DNA of 64,000 nt, taken from contig NZ_SMRO01000004.1 in assembly GCF_004359985.1 (NCBI RefSeq), positions 62,001 through 126,000 on the forward strand, in the 5' to 3' direction. The stretch is from Paraburkholderia flava. Its GTDB lineage: Bacteria; Pseudomonadota; Gammaproteobacteria; Burkholderiales; Burkholderiaceae. Below the pieces are notes generated by a model, which searched no databases, was not told where the DNA came from, and worked only from the letters and a program-made list of their open reading frames with translations. Shown here one piece after another: positions 37,553 to 48,500 of the stretch. The position numbers and the translations under genes are program-made. The first letter of the stretch is position 1, and each line of letters starts with the position of its first letter.

Positions 37553-37597
37553 TGCGATGGTTACGCAGACGTGGTGCGCAGATAAAGCGAAGAACGA

Positions 37598-38812
37598 CTA
37601 GCCGCGCTCTGGCCGCGTGACAATCGCGTGTGCGAGATCGAACAGTCTGCGGTTCGCGGCCGTCGGCCCGAATGTCTCGACCTTCGTCAACGCACGCTGC
37701 GTGAGCGCGGCGCGCAACGCTGCATCGGTCGCGAGCCGTTCAATCGCTTCAGCCATCGCGTCCACATCGCCCGGCGCAACCAGCAGTCCCGCCTCGCCAT
37801 GCTCGAGCAGATCGCGTGGCCCGGTCGGGCAGTCCGCCGAAATCACCGGCGTGCCGAGTGCCATCGCTTCCGCGAGCACCATCCCGAAACCTTCGTAGCG
37901 ACTGCTCAACACCAGCATGTCGGCTTGCGCGATATACGGAAAAGGATTCGCGCAGAAACCGAGGAAGCGCGTGAACGGCGCGATGCCAAGTGTCTGCGCA
38001 AGCTGTTCGAGCGCGTCGCGATCCCTGCCCTCGCCAATCAGTACGAGCATCGGCGGCACGTTGCCGCTCGCGCGCGCTTTCGCGTACGCGCGCAGCAACG
38101 TCGCGTGATCCTTCTGCCCTTCGTCAAGCCGCGCAACCGACACAATGAACGATGCGGCCGGACGCTCGATGGGTTCCTGCGCACGGCGACGAATCACGTC
38201 GACGTCGATCACATTCGGCAGTTCGACGATGCGCGTGGGCTGTCCAGCAAACTGCTGCGTCGCCTCGCGCAGCATATCGGCGGTGAGCACGGCGACCGCC
38301 GCGTAATGCGTGTACTGACGCACGCGCCGCGCGACGTGTCGCGCGCTCTTGCCGCGCAGCCGCGTCGCGAGACTGAAGTGGCTGACGCCGAACCACGCGG
38401 CGTCGCCGCTGCCCGCGACGTGTCGCAACGAAAAATCGAAATCGCAAATGACGTCGTACTGCCGCGCGAGCCGCTTCAGACGCAACGCCATCAACGGACG
38501 GATCGCCGCGTACGTCAGCACCCGATGCAACACGCCCACTGCACCGCGCAGCTTGCGCACACGCTTGATCTGATGCAGCGCGTGCATCCAGCGTTCGGAT
38601 GCGAGCACATGCACGTCGACGTCGGAAGGAATCGAATGGGCGCGCCAGAATTCGAGATCGTCGGTCGGATATGCGACCGATACGCCCGGCGCGAACTGCG
38701 TCCGGTCGAGCGTATTAAGCCACGCGAGCAGCGCCGTTTCGGTGCCGCCCCGGCCGAAATCGTTGATGTGAAAGAGGATGCGTAGCGGCGCGGTATCGGC
38801 GGGTGATGACAT
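37598..38812 (-). CDS. Glycosyltransferase family 4 protein
   Basis: 404-residue GT-B fold retaining glycosyltransferase, probably building lipopolysaccharide core or O-antigen. The N-terminal domain has HINDFGRGGTETALLAWLN (about residues 16-34); the C-terminal domain has SVARLDEGQKDHATLLRAYA, IGEGRDRDALE and the EX7E motif in SRYEGFGMVLAEAMALGTPVIS. The frame extends upstream through the waaL-type gene; ATG 38812 is chosen, 26 bp after that gene's stop. Third gene of a GT9-ligase-GT4 unit. Confidence 0.9.
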   Translation of the reverse strand: MSSPADTAPLRILFHINDFGRGGTETALLAWLNTLDRTQFAPGVSVAYPTDDLEFWRAHSIPSDVDVHVLASERWMHALHQIKRVRKLRGAVGVLHRVLTYAAIRPLMALRLKRLARQYDVICDFDFSLRHVAGSGDAAWFGVSHFSLATRLRGKSARHVARRVRQYTHYAAVAVLTADMLREATQQFAGQPTRIVELPNVIDVDVIRRRAQEPIERPAASFIVSVARLDEGQKDHATLLRAYAKARASGNVPPMLVLIGEGRDRDALEQLAQTLGIAPFTRFLGFCANPFPYIAQADMLVLSSRYEGFGMVLAEAMALGTPVISADCPTGPRDLLEHGEAGLLVAPGDVDAMAEAIERLATDAALRAALTQRALTKVETFGPTAANRRLFDLAHAIVTRPERG

Positions 38813-38838
38813 CGTCGGTGTCACGTGATCCGGCGCGC

Positions 38839-40131
38839 TCAATACGGCGTGCCGCCGCGGCGACGCGCCGCCGGCACGACGCCGGCACGCCGTTCGCCCG
38901 CGCCAAGCAGCAGACCGGAAAACGACCAGAACGCGAGCATCGTGGCCTGCCACATGAAGTCGTCGGTGGTGTTCTTCGCGATCATCCCGACGACGAGCGC
39001 GATACCCGCCGCGCTGATCCACGGAACCGTGCGGCGCAGCCGCCAGAAGCGCAGCACGACAGCAAGCAGTAGCACGCTTTCGAGCACGACGCCGATCACG
39101 CCGGTCTGCAGCCACGTATTGAGAAACAGGTTGTGCGCGTGCGTAAGCGCCTGCGGCTCGATCTGCAGCAGCGTCTTCGGCATGTCGGCCTGGTACGCGA
39201 GACCCGGCAGCGGTTTGCCGAAGCCGATGCCGGTCCACGTATGCGGTGCGCCGGCATGACCGTAGAACGCCCAGACCTTCGGCCGCGTATCGCCGGAGAC
39301 GGTGTCGCCGATACCGGTCAGCGACTTCGGCAGATACAGCTGATGCCCGGCGATCGTGATGTCAGGATGCGCGGGCAACGGCGCGCCCGAGCCGATCCGC
39401 ATCCGCGAACTGTATTCGAGTGTGCCGAGCGTTGCCGCCCCGATCACGACGATGACGAGACCCGCCAGCAGCAGACGCTGCCGGTAGAACGGAAACAGCG
39501 CGACCAGCAGCGTGACCGCGGCCGCGGGCCAGAAGAAACGGTTGAGTGTGCCGAGGCCGATGAACAGACACAGCGCGATCCCCGCGAAACCCGCCGCGCG
39601 CCAGCGCGAACGCAGCAGCAGCCCGGTGAACAGCGGCATCGCGAGCACGGCGAGCGTGCTCGTGTGGCCGACACGGTTATAGAAGTGCAGCGGGAAAACG
39701 TCGGCGGTAGGCGGCTGCAGTTGTCCCCAGAACAGCGCGCTGATGAGCGCGACCAGCGCGCACGCGACGACGCTGATCAGCGCGAAGCGCGCGGGGTGCT
39801 GCGTGCGCGTGCCGAGCAGCCAGAAGCCCCAGAACGACACCAGCGGGTACAGCACTTCGTCGAGCCACGCATGCACGCTGACGGCGGGATACGCGGACCA
39901 CCCGATCGACGCGCTGCTCCACGCGGCCCACGCGACGATCGGCGCGACCAGCGGCCATTGCACGACGGATGGACGGTCGGTCGACCAGGCGGCGGCAAGC
40001 GTGCCGATGCCGAGCAGCACGAGCCCGTTGTACTCGAGCGCGGTCATGTGTCCGAACATCACGACGAACAGGATGACCGGACACGCTACCCAGAGTACGC
40101 GCTCGATGTGCGCGGTTCCGTTACCCCTCAT
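38839..40131 (-). CDS. O-antigen ligase family membrane protein (WaaL type)
   Basis: 430-residue polytopic protein with about eleven hydrophobic segments and a large periplasmic loop (about residues 230-325) that ends with QALTHAHNLFLNTWLQTGVIG, the His-containing motif of the Wzy/WaaL family. It would transfer O-polysaccharide from undecaprenyl diphosphate to lipid A-core. The neighbours favour ligase over polymerase. The ATG overlaps the stop of the GT9 gene as ATGA. Confidence 0.88.
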   Translation of the reverse strand: MRGNGTAHIERVLWVACPVILFVVMFGHMTALEYNGLVLLGIGTLAAAWSTDRPSVVQWPLVAPIVAWAAWSSASIGWSAYPAVSVHAWLDEVLYPLVSFWGFWLLGTRTQHPARFALISVVACALVALISALFWGQLQPPTADVFPLHFYNRVGHTSTLAVLAMPLFTGLLLRSRWRAAGFAGIALCLFIGLGTLNRFFWPAAAVTLLVALFPFYRQRLLLAGLVIVVIGAATLGTLEYSSRMRIGSGAPLPAHPDITIAGHQLYLPKSLTGIGDTVSGDTRPKVWAFYGHAGAPHTWTGIGFGKPLPGLAYQADMPKTLLQIEPQALTHAHNLFLNTWLQTGVIGVVLESVLLLAVVLRFWRLRRTVPWISAAGIALVVGMIAKNTTDDFMWQATMLAFWSFSGLLLGAGERRAGVVPAARRRGGTPY

Positions 40132-41258
40132 TGCACTTCTACCAGAACGTTATGCAGCGCGTCGAAGACCCGTTCGACGGACAGCCGGCCCATGCAGTCG
40201 GCGTGATCGCCATGCCACGCGACACAGGTGCTCTCATTGCGATCGCAGCGCCGGACCCAGTCGACCTGTCGTCGGAAGATGAACGGCTGGTCGCGGCACG
40301 GCATGTCGGTGACCGTCACCGGTTCGAACGGCATGTCGCGCCAGTACTCGCCGGCGCCGTGGATCATCGCGTTGCCGGGGCCGAAGAGCGCAATCGTCGG
40401 CACACCGACGAGGCGCCCGAGATGCGCGACGCCCGTATCCGGACAGACAACCGCCTTCGCGCCGACGAACAGATGCCACAGCTCGCCGAGTCCGAGCCGA
40501 CCCGCAAAATTCGGATACTGGCCCGCCGGATCGAGCGTGCGGATCAGCTCGACTTCACCGGGACCGCCGCTCCATACAGGCAGAAAGCCAAGCGCGATCA
40601 CGCGTTCGGCGAGCGCGCGCCAGCGCGCGTCGGGCCAGCGCTTGACCGCCGTGCTCGCGCCCGGATGCAGCACCACGTAGCGCTGCAAAGGGATCGGCGT
40701 ATCGGGTTGCTCGACGTAAGGCGGCGCGGGCCAGTCGGTGACCCGGTAGTGTTGCGGAGGCGGCCCGGCGACGAGTTCGGTCGCGAGATCCGCCCACGCG
40801 GCAGGCGACGACGGGTACGGCACGATTTCGTCGATGGGCCAGTTCTTCCACGCCGGATGATCGCCCGCATGCCCGACGATCCAGCGACAACCCGCGCCGA
40901 GCGCGAGCCACGCATGACGGTTGTCGCCGGCGACGATGCCAAGGTCGTACGGTCCGGACTGCAGGATCGCGCGCACAGTGTCGAGGCCGTGCGGATCGAA
41001 CGGCAGCACGTCGACGTCGAACGGTCGGCCGGCGTACAGCGGCACGATCGCGCGCGGACACGCGAGCACGATCCGCGCTTGCGGATACAGCGCGCGCAAC
41101 TTCGCAAGTAGCGGCGTGAGCAGCAGCGTGTCGCCGAGCAACAGATGATGTGCGATGAAGATGCGTTGCGGCAGCGACGGCTTGCGGCGCAGCGGCTTGA
41201 GCGCAAGGCGCGGCAACGCGCGCGCGAAAATGCGGATACGCCCTGATAGTCGACTCAT
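40128..41258 (-). CDS. Glycosyltransferase family 9 protein (heptosyltransferase-like)
   Basis: 376-residue GT9 enzyme like WaaC/WaaF/WaaQ, adding heptose (or a related sugar) to the LPS inner core from ADP-heptose. N-terminal IFIAHHLLLGDTLLLTPLLAKLR, VVLHPGASTAVKRWP at the donor site, and CPDTGVAHLGRLVGVPTIALFGP at the C-terminal nucleotide-sugar fold. The tail holds four spaced cysteines, common in this family. First gene of a three-gene unit; a TATGAT -10 lies about 240 bp upstream. Confidence 0.9.
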   Translation of the reverse strand: MSRLSGRIRIFARALPRLALKPLRRKPSLPQRIFIAHHLLLGDTLLLTPLLAKLRALYPQARIVLACPRAIVPLYAGRPFDVDVLPFDPHGLDTVRAILQSGPYDLGIVAGDNRHAWLALGAGCRWIVGHAGDHPAWKNWPIDEIVPYPSSPAAWADLATELVAGPPPQHYRVTDWPAPPYVEQPDTPIPLQRYVVLHPGASTAVKRWPDARWRALAERVIALGFLPVWSGGPGEVELIRTLDPAGQYPNFAGRLGLGELWHLFVGAKAVVCPDTGVAHLGRLVGVPTIALFGPGNAMIHGAGEYWRDMPFEPVTVTDMPCRDQPFIFRRQVDWVRRCDRNESTCVAWHGDHADCMGRLSVERVFDALHNVLVEVQ

Positions 41259-41613
41259 AGGCTCATCGGCGTGGAGATCCTGCCTGCGATCTTCCTGTAT
41301 CCGGGAATCCGGTCAAGACAGGTTCTCCCCTATGCAATACGGCGCCGGTACATGCCGGCGGCCTGGGGTTCGTCTGATGTCCGCCTGTGGAGCAGCGCAG
41401 CGCCTGGCTGCGCGATCGTTCGGCTCATCGGGCAATGGCGAAAGCGAACGAAAATCGTTGATATTCGCAGCGTCGTAGACCGAACTAACAGGCGCGAATC
41501 ATAACATGTGACACTTTGTGAAACGTTTGCCGGGCAAGCGTCTGTAAGGTACGAGCGGGGGGTGTGCGTCAGTTGCGGTGCGCGATGGGATGCGCCTGGA
41601 CGCGCTGGAACAT
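41259..41613. other. Intergenic region between LPS gene units
   Basis: 355 bp without a supported gene. It contains a probable promoter for the GT9 unit: an extended -10 TGT-TATGAT on the minus strand at 41498-41506 in an AT-richer island. That gives a leader of about 230 nt. No strong hairpin or repeat is seen. Confidence 0.5.
41498..41506 (-). promoter_or_regulatory. Candidate extended -10 promoter of the GT9-waaL-GT4 unit
   Basis: TGTTATGAT on the minus strand (TG one base before the hexamer); the -35 region is not consensus, as expected for extended -10 promoters. Confidence 0.45.
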
Positions 41614-42699
41614 TTAGCGTTCCGCAACGATCCGGTTGGCGAGCGCGAGCAGTTCGTCGACGTGCGCGCGTACCGTCGCGTCGTAACAGACCGCGCCGAG
41701 CGCGACGGTCTGCGGCACGTCGTTGCCCTGCCCCTGGCTCTGACCGCGCCGCCATTCGACCGCGCGGACGATCGTGTCGCGCAGGCTGGCGACGTCGTCG
41801 GGGGTGAACATGAACTTCGCGTGCGGGGCAATTGCGTTGCCGCAGCCGATGCTCGACGGGAAGATCACCGGCGTCCCGCACATCACCGATTCGATGCCGA
41901 CGAGGCCGAACGGCTCGTAGCTCGATGCGAGGATCGTGAAATCGGCGGCACGGTAGCAGTCTTCGATGTCCTTCGCGTAGCCGATGTAGCGGATCTGCTT
42001 CGACGTGTGCGGCGGCGCGCGCCCCGCGACCGCGAGCACGACCGGCAGCCCGAGGTCGCGCAACGCGGCTTCGATCAGCGGCAGCCCTTTGCGCTCGTGA
42101 CTGCTCGACGGAAACAGCAGCACGATCTCGTCGTCGGCGAAACCGTAGCGATGCCGTAGCGCGGCCCGCTTCTGCGCCGCGACGGGCTTGAAGCGCGCGC
42201 CGTCGACCGGCGGGTACAGCACGCGGATCTTCGCTTCGTCGACGCCGTACAGCGTGCGCAGTTCGTCGTGCATCAGATCCGAATGCGCGACGACGACCTG
42301 CGCGTTTTGATACTGCCGACTTTCGAGCTCGATCTGGTGACGGTCCGACCAGGTCGGCGGCCGGCCGGTCGCGCGCAGAAAACCGCGATGCGTACCGCCG
42401 CAGATTGCGATCTCCGACATGTCGACTCGATTGCAGCCGATCAGCACGTCGACTCGCGCAGCCCGGCGCGCGGCACGCAGACGGCGCGCGAACCAGCCGT
42501 CGCGCAGCTTGCCGGGCACGAACAGCACGTTGATCCGGTGCGCGTCGACCATGCCGGTCTCGGGCACGTCCTGATCGAATTGCCGGGCGAAGAACGCCGG
42601 CCGCAGACCCGCCGCGACGAAGCCGCGCACGAGGTCCATCGCGTAGCGTTCGAGTCCGCCGCTATGCTTCAGCGCGTTGCTGGAGATGCCGATTTTCAT
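41614..42699 (-). CDS. Glycosyltransferase family 4 protein
   Basis: 361-residue GT-B glycosyltransferase, likely in LPS core assembly. Starts MKIGISSNALKHSGGLERYAMDLVRG (acceptor-side Gly-rich loop), with FPSSSHERKGLPLIEAAL and the EX7E motif in SSYEPFGLVGIESVMCGTPVIF. It follows msbA by 42 bp on the same strand, so the flippase and this transferase are probably one unit. It is distinct from the other GT4 gene at 37.6-38.8 kb and resembles WaaG-like glucosyltransferases only in general layout. Confidence 0.9.
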   Translation of the reverse strand: MKIGISSNALKHSGGLERYAMDLVRGFVAAGLRPAFFARQFDQDVPETGMVDAHRINVLFVPGKLRDGWFARRLRAARRAARVDVLIGCNRVDMSEIAICGGTHRGFLRATGRPPTWSDRHQIELESRQYQNAQVVVAHSDLMHDELRTLYGVDEAKIRVLYPPVDGARFKPVAAQKRAALRHRYGFADDEIVLLFPSSSHERKGLPLIEAALRDLGLPVVLAVAGRAPPHTSKQIRYIGYAKDIEDCYRAADFTILASSYEPFGLVGIESVMCGTPVIFPSSIGCGNAIAPHAKFMFTPDDVASLRDTIVRAVEWRRGQSQGQGNDVPQTVALGAVCYDATVRAHVDELLALANRIVAER

Positions 42700-42741
42700 G
42701 AGCAGGCGTGCCGGATGGGCCGGGCCGTCGCGCGGCGGACG

Positions 42742-44529
42742 TTACGCTGCATTCTGCTGGAACTGGATGCGATGAAGATGCGCGTACAGCCCGTCCTGCG
42801 CGAGCAGTTCGCGATGGCTGCCGCGCTCGACGATCCGCCCCGCGTCGAGGACGAGGATGCGGTCGGCCCGTTCGATCGTCGACAGCCGGTGCGCGATGAC
42901 GAGCGTCGTGCGGCCCTTCATCAGCGTTTCGAGCGCGGCCTGCACGTGGCGCTCCGATTCGGAATCGAGCGCGGATGTGGCTTCGTCGAGGATCAGGATC
43001 GGCGCGTCCTTGTAGACCGCTCGCGCGATCGCGAGGCGCTGCCGTTGACCGCCCGACAGCCGCATCCCGTTGTCGCCGACGAGTGTATCCATGCCTTCGG
43101 GCATCGCCTGCACCGTGTCCCACAGGTTCGCTGCGCGCAGTGCCGCTTCGACGCGCTCGCGGTCCGCGGCCTGGCCGTAGGCGACGTTGTTCGAGATCGT
43201 GTCGTTGAACAGCACGACGTCCTGGCTGACCATTGCGATCTGGTCGCGCAGGTCGTGCAGCTTGTACTCGGGCAGCGCGACATCGTCGACGAGAATCTCG
43301 CCGCCGCTCGGATCGAAGAAGCGCGGCAGCAGATTGACGAGCGTGGTCTTGCCGCCGCCCGAGGGCCCCGCGAGCGCGACCATCTCGCCCGGCGCAATCT
43401 TGAACGACACGCTGTCGAGCGTCTGCCGGCTGCTCTCGCCGTACATGAACGACACGTCGCGGAATTCGATGTGGCCCGACGCACGCTCGAGCGCAACGCC
43501 ACCGCCCTCCGGTTCGAGCGGCTCGTCGATCAGCCCGAAGATCAACTCGGCCGCGGTCATCCCGCGTTGCAGCGGCTGGTTCACGTCCATCAGATGCTTG
43601 AGCGGCGAGACGATCAGCAGCATCGCGGTGATGAACGCGACGAAACCGCCGACGGTGGTCTGATCGTGCGACGACTGCACGACCGCGATGCCGATCACGA
43701 CGGCCAGCGCGATCGACGCAAGAAACTGCGTGAGCGGCTGCGCGAGCCCACCCGACACCGTCATCCGCATCGAGTAGCCGCGCAGCCGCCGGCTCATCTC
43801 GTTGAAGCGGCCGATTTCGTACGGCTCGCCGTTGTGCACCTTGACGACCTTGTAGCCGGCGACCGTCTCTTCGACGATGTACGACAGCTGGTTGGTCAGC
43901 AGTTGATATTCGCGGTTCAGCCGGCGCAGCTTCCGGTTGATCTTGCCGACCATCCAGCCGATGCTCGGCAGCAGCACCGCGACGATCAGCGTGAGCCGCC
44001 AGTTCAGATAGAACAGATAGCCGAGCAGGAACAGCACGGTCAGCGAATCGCGCACCAGCGTCACCATCACACTGATCAGCACGTTGAGGATGTTGTTGAC
44101 CTCGAACACGATCGCGTTGATGACCGTGCTCGCGGTCTCACGCTGGAAAAAGCCGACGCCGGTGTGAATCATCCGCTCGAACATCTTGATGCGCAGGTCG
44201 AGCAGGATACGGTTCGATACGTACTGCAGCAGATAGCCGGACGCGTATTGCGATCCCGCGCGCACGAACGCGAGGCCGATCACGGCGGCGGGCACGATCC
44301 ATCTCGCGGCCGGGCTGCCCTTCGTGCCGAAGCCATGGTCGAGCAGCGGCTTGAGGAGCGCCGGAATGCCGGCCTCGGTCGCGGCGACGACACCCATCGA
44401 CAGCACGCCGGCAATGATGATCCACAGCAGCGGCTTCATGTACGGCCACAGACGCCGAAGCACGACGGCGGGCGACGATGCGTCTCCGGTTCCGCCGATG
44501 GTCTTGCTTAACGTGGGCTTCGCGCTCAA
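42742..44529 (-). CDS. msbA: Lipid A/LPS flippase MsbA (ABC transporter)
   Basis: 595-residue half-transporter with fused membrane and ATPase domains; as a homodimer it flips lipid A-core across the inner membrane. Six transmembrane helices (about 30-320), then the ATPase with Walker [10 protein letters not shown], signature LSGGQRQ, Walker [14 protein letters not shown] and the H-loop IAHRLST. The longer frame upstream runs into the opposite-strand waaE region; TTG at 44529 has AGAGG five bases before it and gives the usual length. ATG 44598 (618 aa) is the alternative. Confidence 0.93.
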   Translation of the reverse strand: MSAKPTLSKTIGGTGDASSPAVVLRRLWPYMKPLLWIIIAGVLSMGVVAATEAGIPALLKPLLDHGFGTKGSPAARWIVPAAVIGLAFVRAGSQYASGYLLQYVSNRILLDLRIKMFERMIHTGVGFFQRETASTVINAIVFEVNNILNVLISVMVTLVRDSLTVLFLLGYLFYLNWRLTLIVAVLLPSIGWMVGKINRKLRRLNREYQLLTNQLSYIVEETVAGYKVVKVHNGEPYEIGRFNEMSRRLRGYSMRMTVSGGLAQPLTQFLASIALAVVIGIAVVQSSHDQTTVGGFVAFITAMLLIVSPLKHLMDVNQPLQRGMTAAELIFGLIDEPLEPEGGGVALERASGHIEFRDVSFMYGESSRQTLDSVSFKIAPGEMVALAGPSGGGKTTLVNLLPRFFDPSGGEILVDDVALPEYKLHDLRDQIAMVSQDVVLFNDTISNNVAYGQAADRERVEAALRAANLWDTVQAMPEGMDTLVGDNGMRLSGGQRQRLAIARAVYKDAPILILDEATSALDSESERHVQAALETLMKGRTTLVIAHRLSTIERADRILVLDAGRIVERGSHRELLAQDGLYAHLHRIQFQQNAA

Positions 44530-44731
44530 GGAATCCTCTGGAAATGCAGGTGAAGGTCCGCCCGACGGACGGAGGCACGGCAAAAATCGAAACAGCATTG
44601 TAAACGGTCGCACGGGCGGTCTGCAGAACCCGCTCGCGGGGCTTCGCGTGGCGCGGTGCGGCGCGCGTGCTGTGTATACTTCGGCAACTCGCTTGTACCA
44701 CCCGGCTTTTTGCCCCTTCTCCGCCAACCGC

Positions 44732-45493
44732 ATGAAAGAGCCCACCCTCGGCGTCGCGATTATCACGAAAAACGCGGCAAAGCGCCTCGCCGAATGTCTC
44801 GCGGCCGTCGCGTTCGCGGACCGGATCGTCGTCGTGGACAGCGGCAGCACCGACGCCACCGTCGACATCGCGCGGCGCCATCACGCCGTCGTGATCGAAC
44901 ACACGGACTGGCCGGGCTTCGGCCCGCAAAAAAACCGCGCACTCGACGCGCTCGACACCGACTGGGTACTGTCGATCGACGCCGACGAAATCGTTTCGCC
45001 TGAACTCGCCGCATCGATCCGCGCAGCTATTGTCGCGCCCGCCGCGGACATCTATACGGTCGATCGTCTATCGAGCTTTTGCGGCCAATGGGTGCGTCAC
45101 AGCGGCTGGTATCCGGACTGGATTGCACGGCTGTTCCGCCGCGGGTCCGCACGCTTTTCCGACGACCTCGTCCACGAACGGCTCGTGTACGACGGCCCGT
45201 CGGCGCGTCTCGCGGGCAAGCTGCTACATCACTCGTACGAAGACTTCGAGACCGTGCTGCGCAAGCTCGACGCATATTCGACTGCCGGCGCGCAGCAACG
45301 CTACGCGGCCGGCAAGCGCGGCGGTCTCGCGAAGGCGTTACCGCGCGCAGCGTGGGCGTTCGTGCGCACCTACCTGCTGCGCGGTGGATTTCTCGACGGC
45401 CGCACCGGCTTCATGATCGCGCTGTTCAACGCGCAGACCGTCTACTACCGTTTCGTGAAGCTCGGGCATCTGCACGATACACGGCGCGGCTGA
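44732..45493 (+). CDS. waaE: Glycosyltransferase family 2, WaaE/KdtX type
   Basis: 253-residue GT-A enzyme like WaaE, which adds glucose to core heptose [17 protein letters not shown] (about residues 37-52), the metal-binding [14 protein letters not shown], and the family block [22 protein letters not shown] are present. ATG 44732 is chosen because [13 protein letters not shown] is the family N-terminus. It is divergent from msbA and converges on dnaE with 19 bp between stops. A TATACT at 44675-44680 may be its -10. Confidence 0.85.
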   Translation: MKEPTLGVAIITKNAAKRLAECLAAVAFADRIVVVDSGSTDATVDIARRHHAVVIEHTDWPGFGPQKNRALDALDTDWVLSIDADEIVSPELAASIRAAIVAPAADIYTVDRLSSFCGQWVRHSGWYPDWIARLFRRGSARFSDDLVHERLVYDGPSARLAGKLLHHSYEDFETVLRKLDAYSTAGAQQRYAAGKRGGLAKALPRAAWAFVRTYLLRGGFLDGRTGFMIALFNAQTVYYRFVKLGHLHDTRRG

Positions 45494-45512
45494 CCCCGGC
45501 CGCTCCCACAAC

Positions 45513-48500
45513 TCAATACACGATCTCGATCGAGCTACCCGCGAACTCGCCGCGCAGCGCGGCCAGTAGTTCGTCGGTGGGCTTGACGCGCCATGCGTCG
45601 CCGAGGCGCACTTCGCCCTCCGCGTGCTCGCTGCGATAGACGACCTGCACCGTGAGGCCGGATGGAATATGCACCGGCGCACGCTGCCGGTCGCCACCGC
45701 CGTAACCGCCGCGTCCGTTGCCGCCGTTTCCGCCACCGTTACCCCCACGCGACGCACTGGGCGCAGCAACCGCAACCGGTGCCACGTCGGGCCCCGCGCA
45801 ATGCGCTTCCAGCACGCGACGCAACGCGCCCGCATCCGCATTGCCGTTCATCTGCACCTTCACCGCCTGCGCGTAACGGCTGCGCGCGCGTTCGAGGTCC
45901 ATCACGGTGTCGACCGTGAAGCGAATGCCGCCGGTGAACGCATCGTTGCGTGCCTGCCCCTGCACGACCAGCAGTTCGTCTTCCTTGAACAGCGCGCGGT
46001 TCGCTTCGAACTGTTCGTTGAACACGGTGACTTCGCATTGACCAGTGCCGTCGTCGAGCAGCGCGATCAGCATCTTGCCGCGCTGGGTCATCTGCGTGCG
46101 CAGCGACGCGATCACGCCGGCCACCAGCTTGTCGCGCCCTTCCTTCAGATCGCCGACCTTCTGACGCACGAAGCGGCGCACCTCGTCCTTGTACGCGTCG
46201 AACAGGTGACCCGACAGATAGAAGCCGAGCGCGGCCTTCTCTTCCTGCAGCTTGCGCTTCTCGGCCCACGCGGGTTCGTCGACCAGTTCGTGACCTTGCG
46301 ACGGCGCGTCGCCCATGTCGAACAGCCCTGCCTGCAGCGCGTTCGCGCTTGCCTGATCGGCAGCTTCCATCGCGAGCGACACCGACGCGATGAGTTGCGC
46401 GCGGTTCTCGTGCAGCGTGTCGAACGCGCCGGCGCGGATCAGCGCCTCGACCGTGCGGCGATTCACGATGCGCCGGTCGATCCGGTTGCAGAAATCGAAC
46501 AGGTCGATGAAAGGGCCGTCTTCACGCGCGCGCAGGATTTCCTCGATCGCGCTCTGGCCGCTGCCCTTCACTGCACCGAGGCCGTAGCGGATCGTCTTAG
46601 ACCGCTTACCGTCCGCTTCCGCGACCGGCTCGAAGCGGTACGCCGACTGATTGATGTCCGGCGGCAACACCGCCATTCCGTTGACACGGCAGTCCTCGAA
46701 CAGGATCTTGACCTTGTCGGTATCGTCCATGGCGAGCGACATATTGGCCGCCATGAATTCCGCCGGATGGTGCGCCTTCAGCCACGCGGTGTGATACGCG
46801 AGCAGCGCGTACGCGGCAGCGTGCGACTTGTTGAAGCCGTAGCCCGCGAACTTCTCCATCAAGTCGAAGGTTTCGTCCGCTTTCTGGCGCGTAAGACCGT
46901 TCTTCGCCGCGCCTTCCGCGAAAATTTCGCGGTGCTTGGCCATTTCCTCGGGCTTCTTCTTGCCCATCGCGCGACGCAACAGATCGGCGCCGCCGAGCGA
47001 GTAGCCGCCGAGAATCTGCGCCATCTGCATCACCTGCTCCTGGTAGACCATGATGCCGTAGGTCTCTTTCAGAACAGGTTCGACGCGCGGATCCGGATAC
47101 TCGACCACTTCGCGGCCGTGCTTCCGCGCGCAGAAGCTCGGGATCAGATCCATCGGGCCCGGACGATACAACGCGACGAGCGCGATGATGTCCTCGAAGC
47201 GGTCCGGCTGCGCGTCCTTCAGCATGCCTTGCATGCCGCGGCTTTCCAGCTGGAACACGGCGACCGTGTTGGCCTTCTTGAGGATCGAGAACGACGCGGG
47301 ATCGTCGAGCGGCACCTGCGCAAGCGACCAGTCGGCCTTCGACGGATCGAGCCTGCGGATATAGCGCTCGGCCCAGTCGAGAATGGTCAGCGTGGTGAGG
47401 CCCAAGAAGTCGAACTTCACGAGCCCGACCGCTTCGACGTCGTCCTTGTCGTACTGACTCACGACGCCGCCTTCGTCGCCCTGCGTGTACAGCGGACAGA
47501 AATCGGTCAGCTTGCCGGGCGCGATCAGCACACCGCCCGCGTGCATGCCGACGTTACGCGTGAGGCCTTCGACGCGCTGCGCGAGTTCGAGCAGCTGATG
47601 CACTTCGTCTTCGTTGTCGAAGCGCTCCTGCAACAGCGGTTCTTCCTTCATCGCGTCGGCGATGGTCACGTGCTTGCCGGGCTTGAACGGGATCAGCTTC
47701 GCGATGCCGTCGGTGAAGTTGTAGCCGAGATCGAGCACGCGGCCGATGTCGCGCACCGCGGCCTTCGCGGCCATCGTGCCGAACGTCGCGATCTGCGATA
47801 CCGCGTCCGCGCCATACTTGCCCTTCACGTAGTGGATCACGCGATCGCGGCCGGCCTGGCAGAAGTCGATATCGAAGTCGGGCATCGACACCCGCTCCGG
47901 ATTCAGGAACCGTTCGAACAGCAGGTTGTAGCGCAGCGGATCGAGGTCGGTGACGCCGAGCGCATACGCGACCAGCGAACCCGCGCCCGACCCCCGGCCC
48001 GGTCCGACCGGCACGCCGTTGTTCTTCGCCCAGTTGATGAAGTCCGCGACGATCAGGAAGTAGCCGGGGAAGCCCATCTTGATGATCGTGCCGCACTCGA
48101 ACTCGAGCCGCTGGTAGTACGTGTCGCGTTGCCGCGCGCGCTCGGCTTCGTCGGGGAACAGTTGTGCGAGACGCGTCTCGAGGCCGTCTTTCGACAGTTG
48201 CACGAGGTAGTCGTCGAGCGACATGCCGTCCGGCGTCGGGAACAGCGGCAGCTTCGGCTTGCCGAGTTCGAGCGTGAGATTGCAGCGTTTCGCGATTTCG
48301 ACCGTGTTTGCAACCGCCGACGGCAGATCGGCGAACAGCGCCGTCATCTCGTCCTGGCTGCGGAAATACTGCTCGGTCGTAAAGCGTCTCTGGCGTCGCG
48401 GATTCGCGAGCATGTCTCCTTCGGAAATGCACACGCGCGCTTCGTGCGCGGTGAAATCGTCCGGCGTCATGTATTGCAGCGGATGCGTCGCGACGACCGG

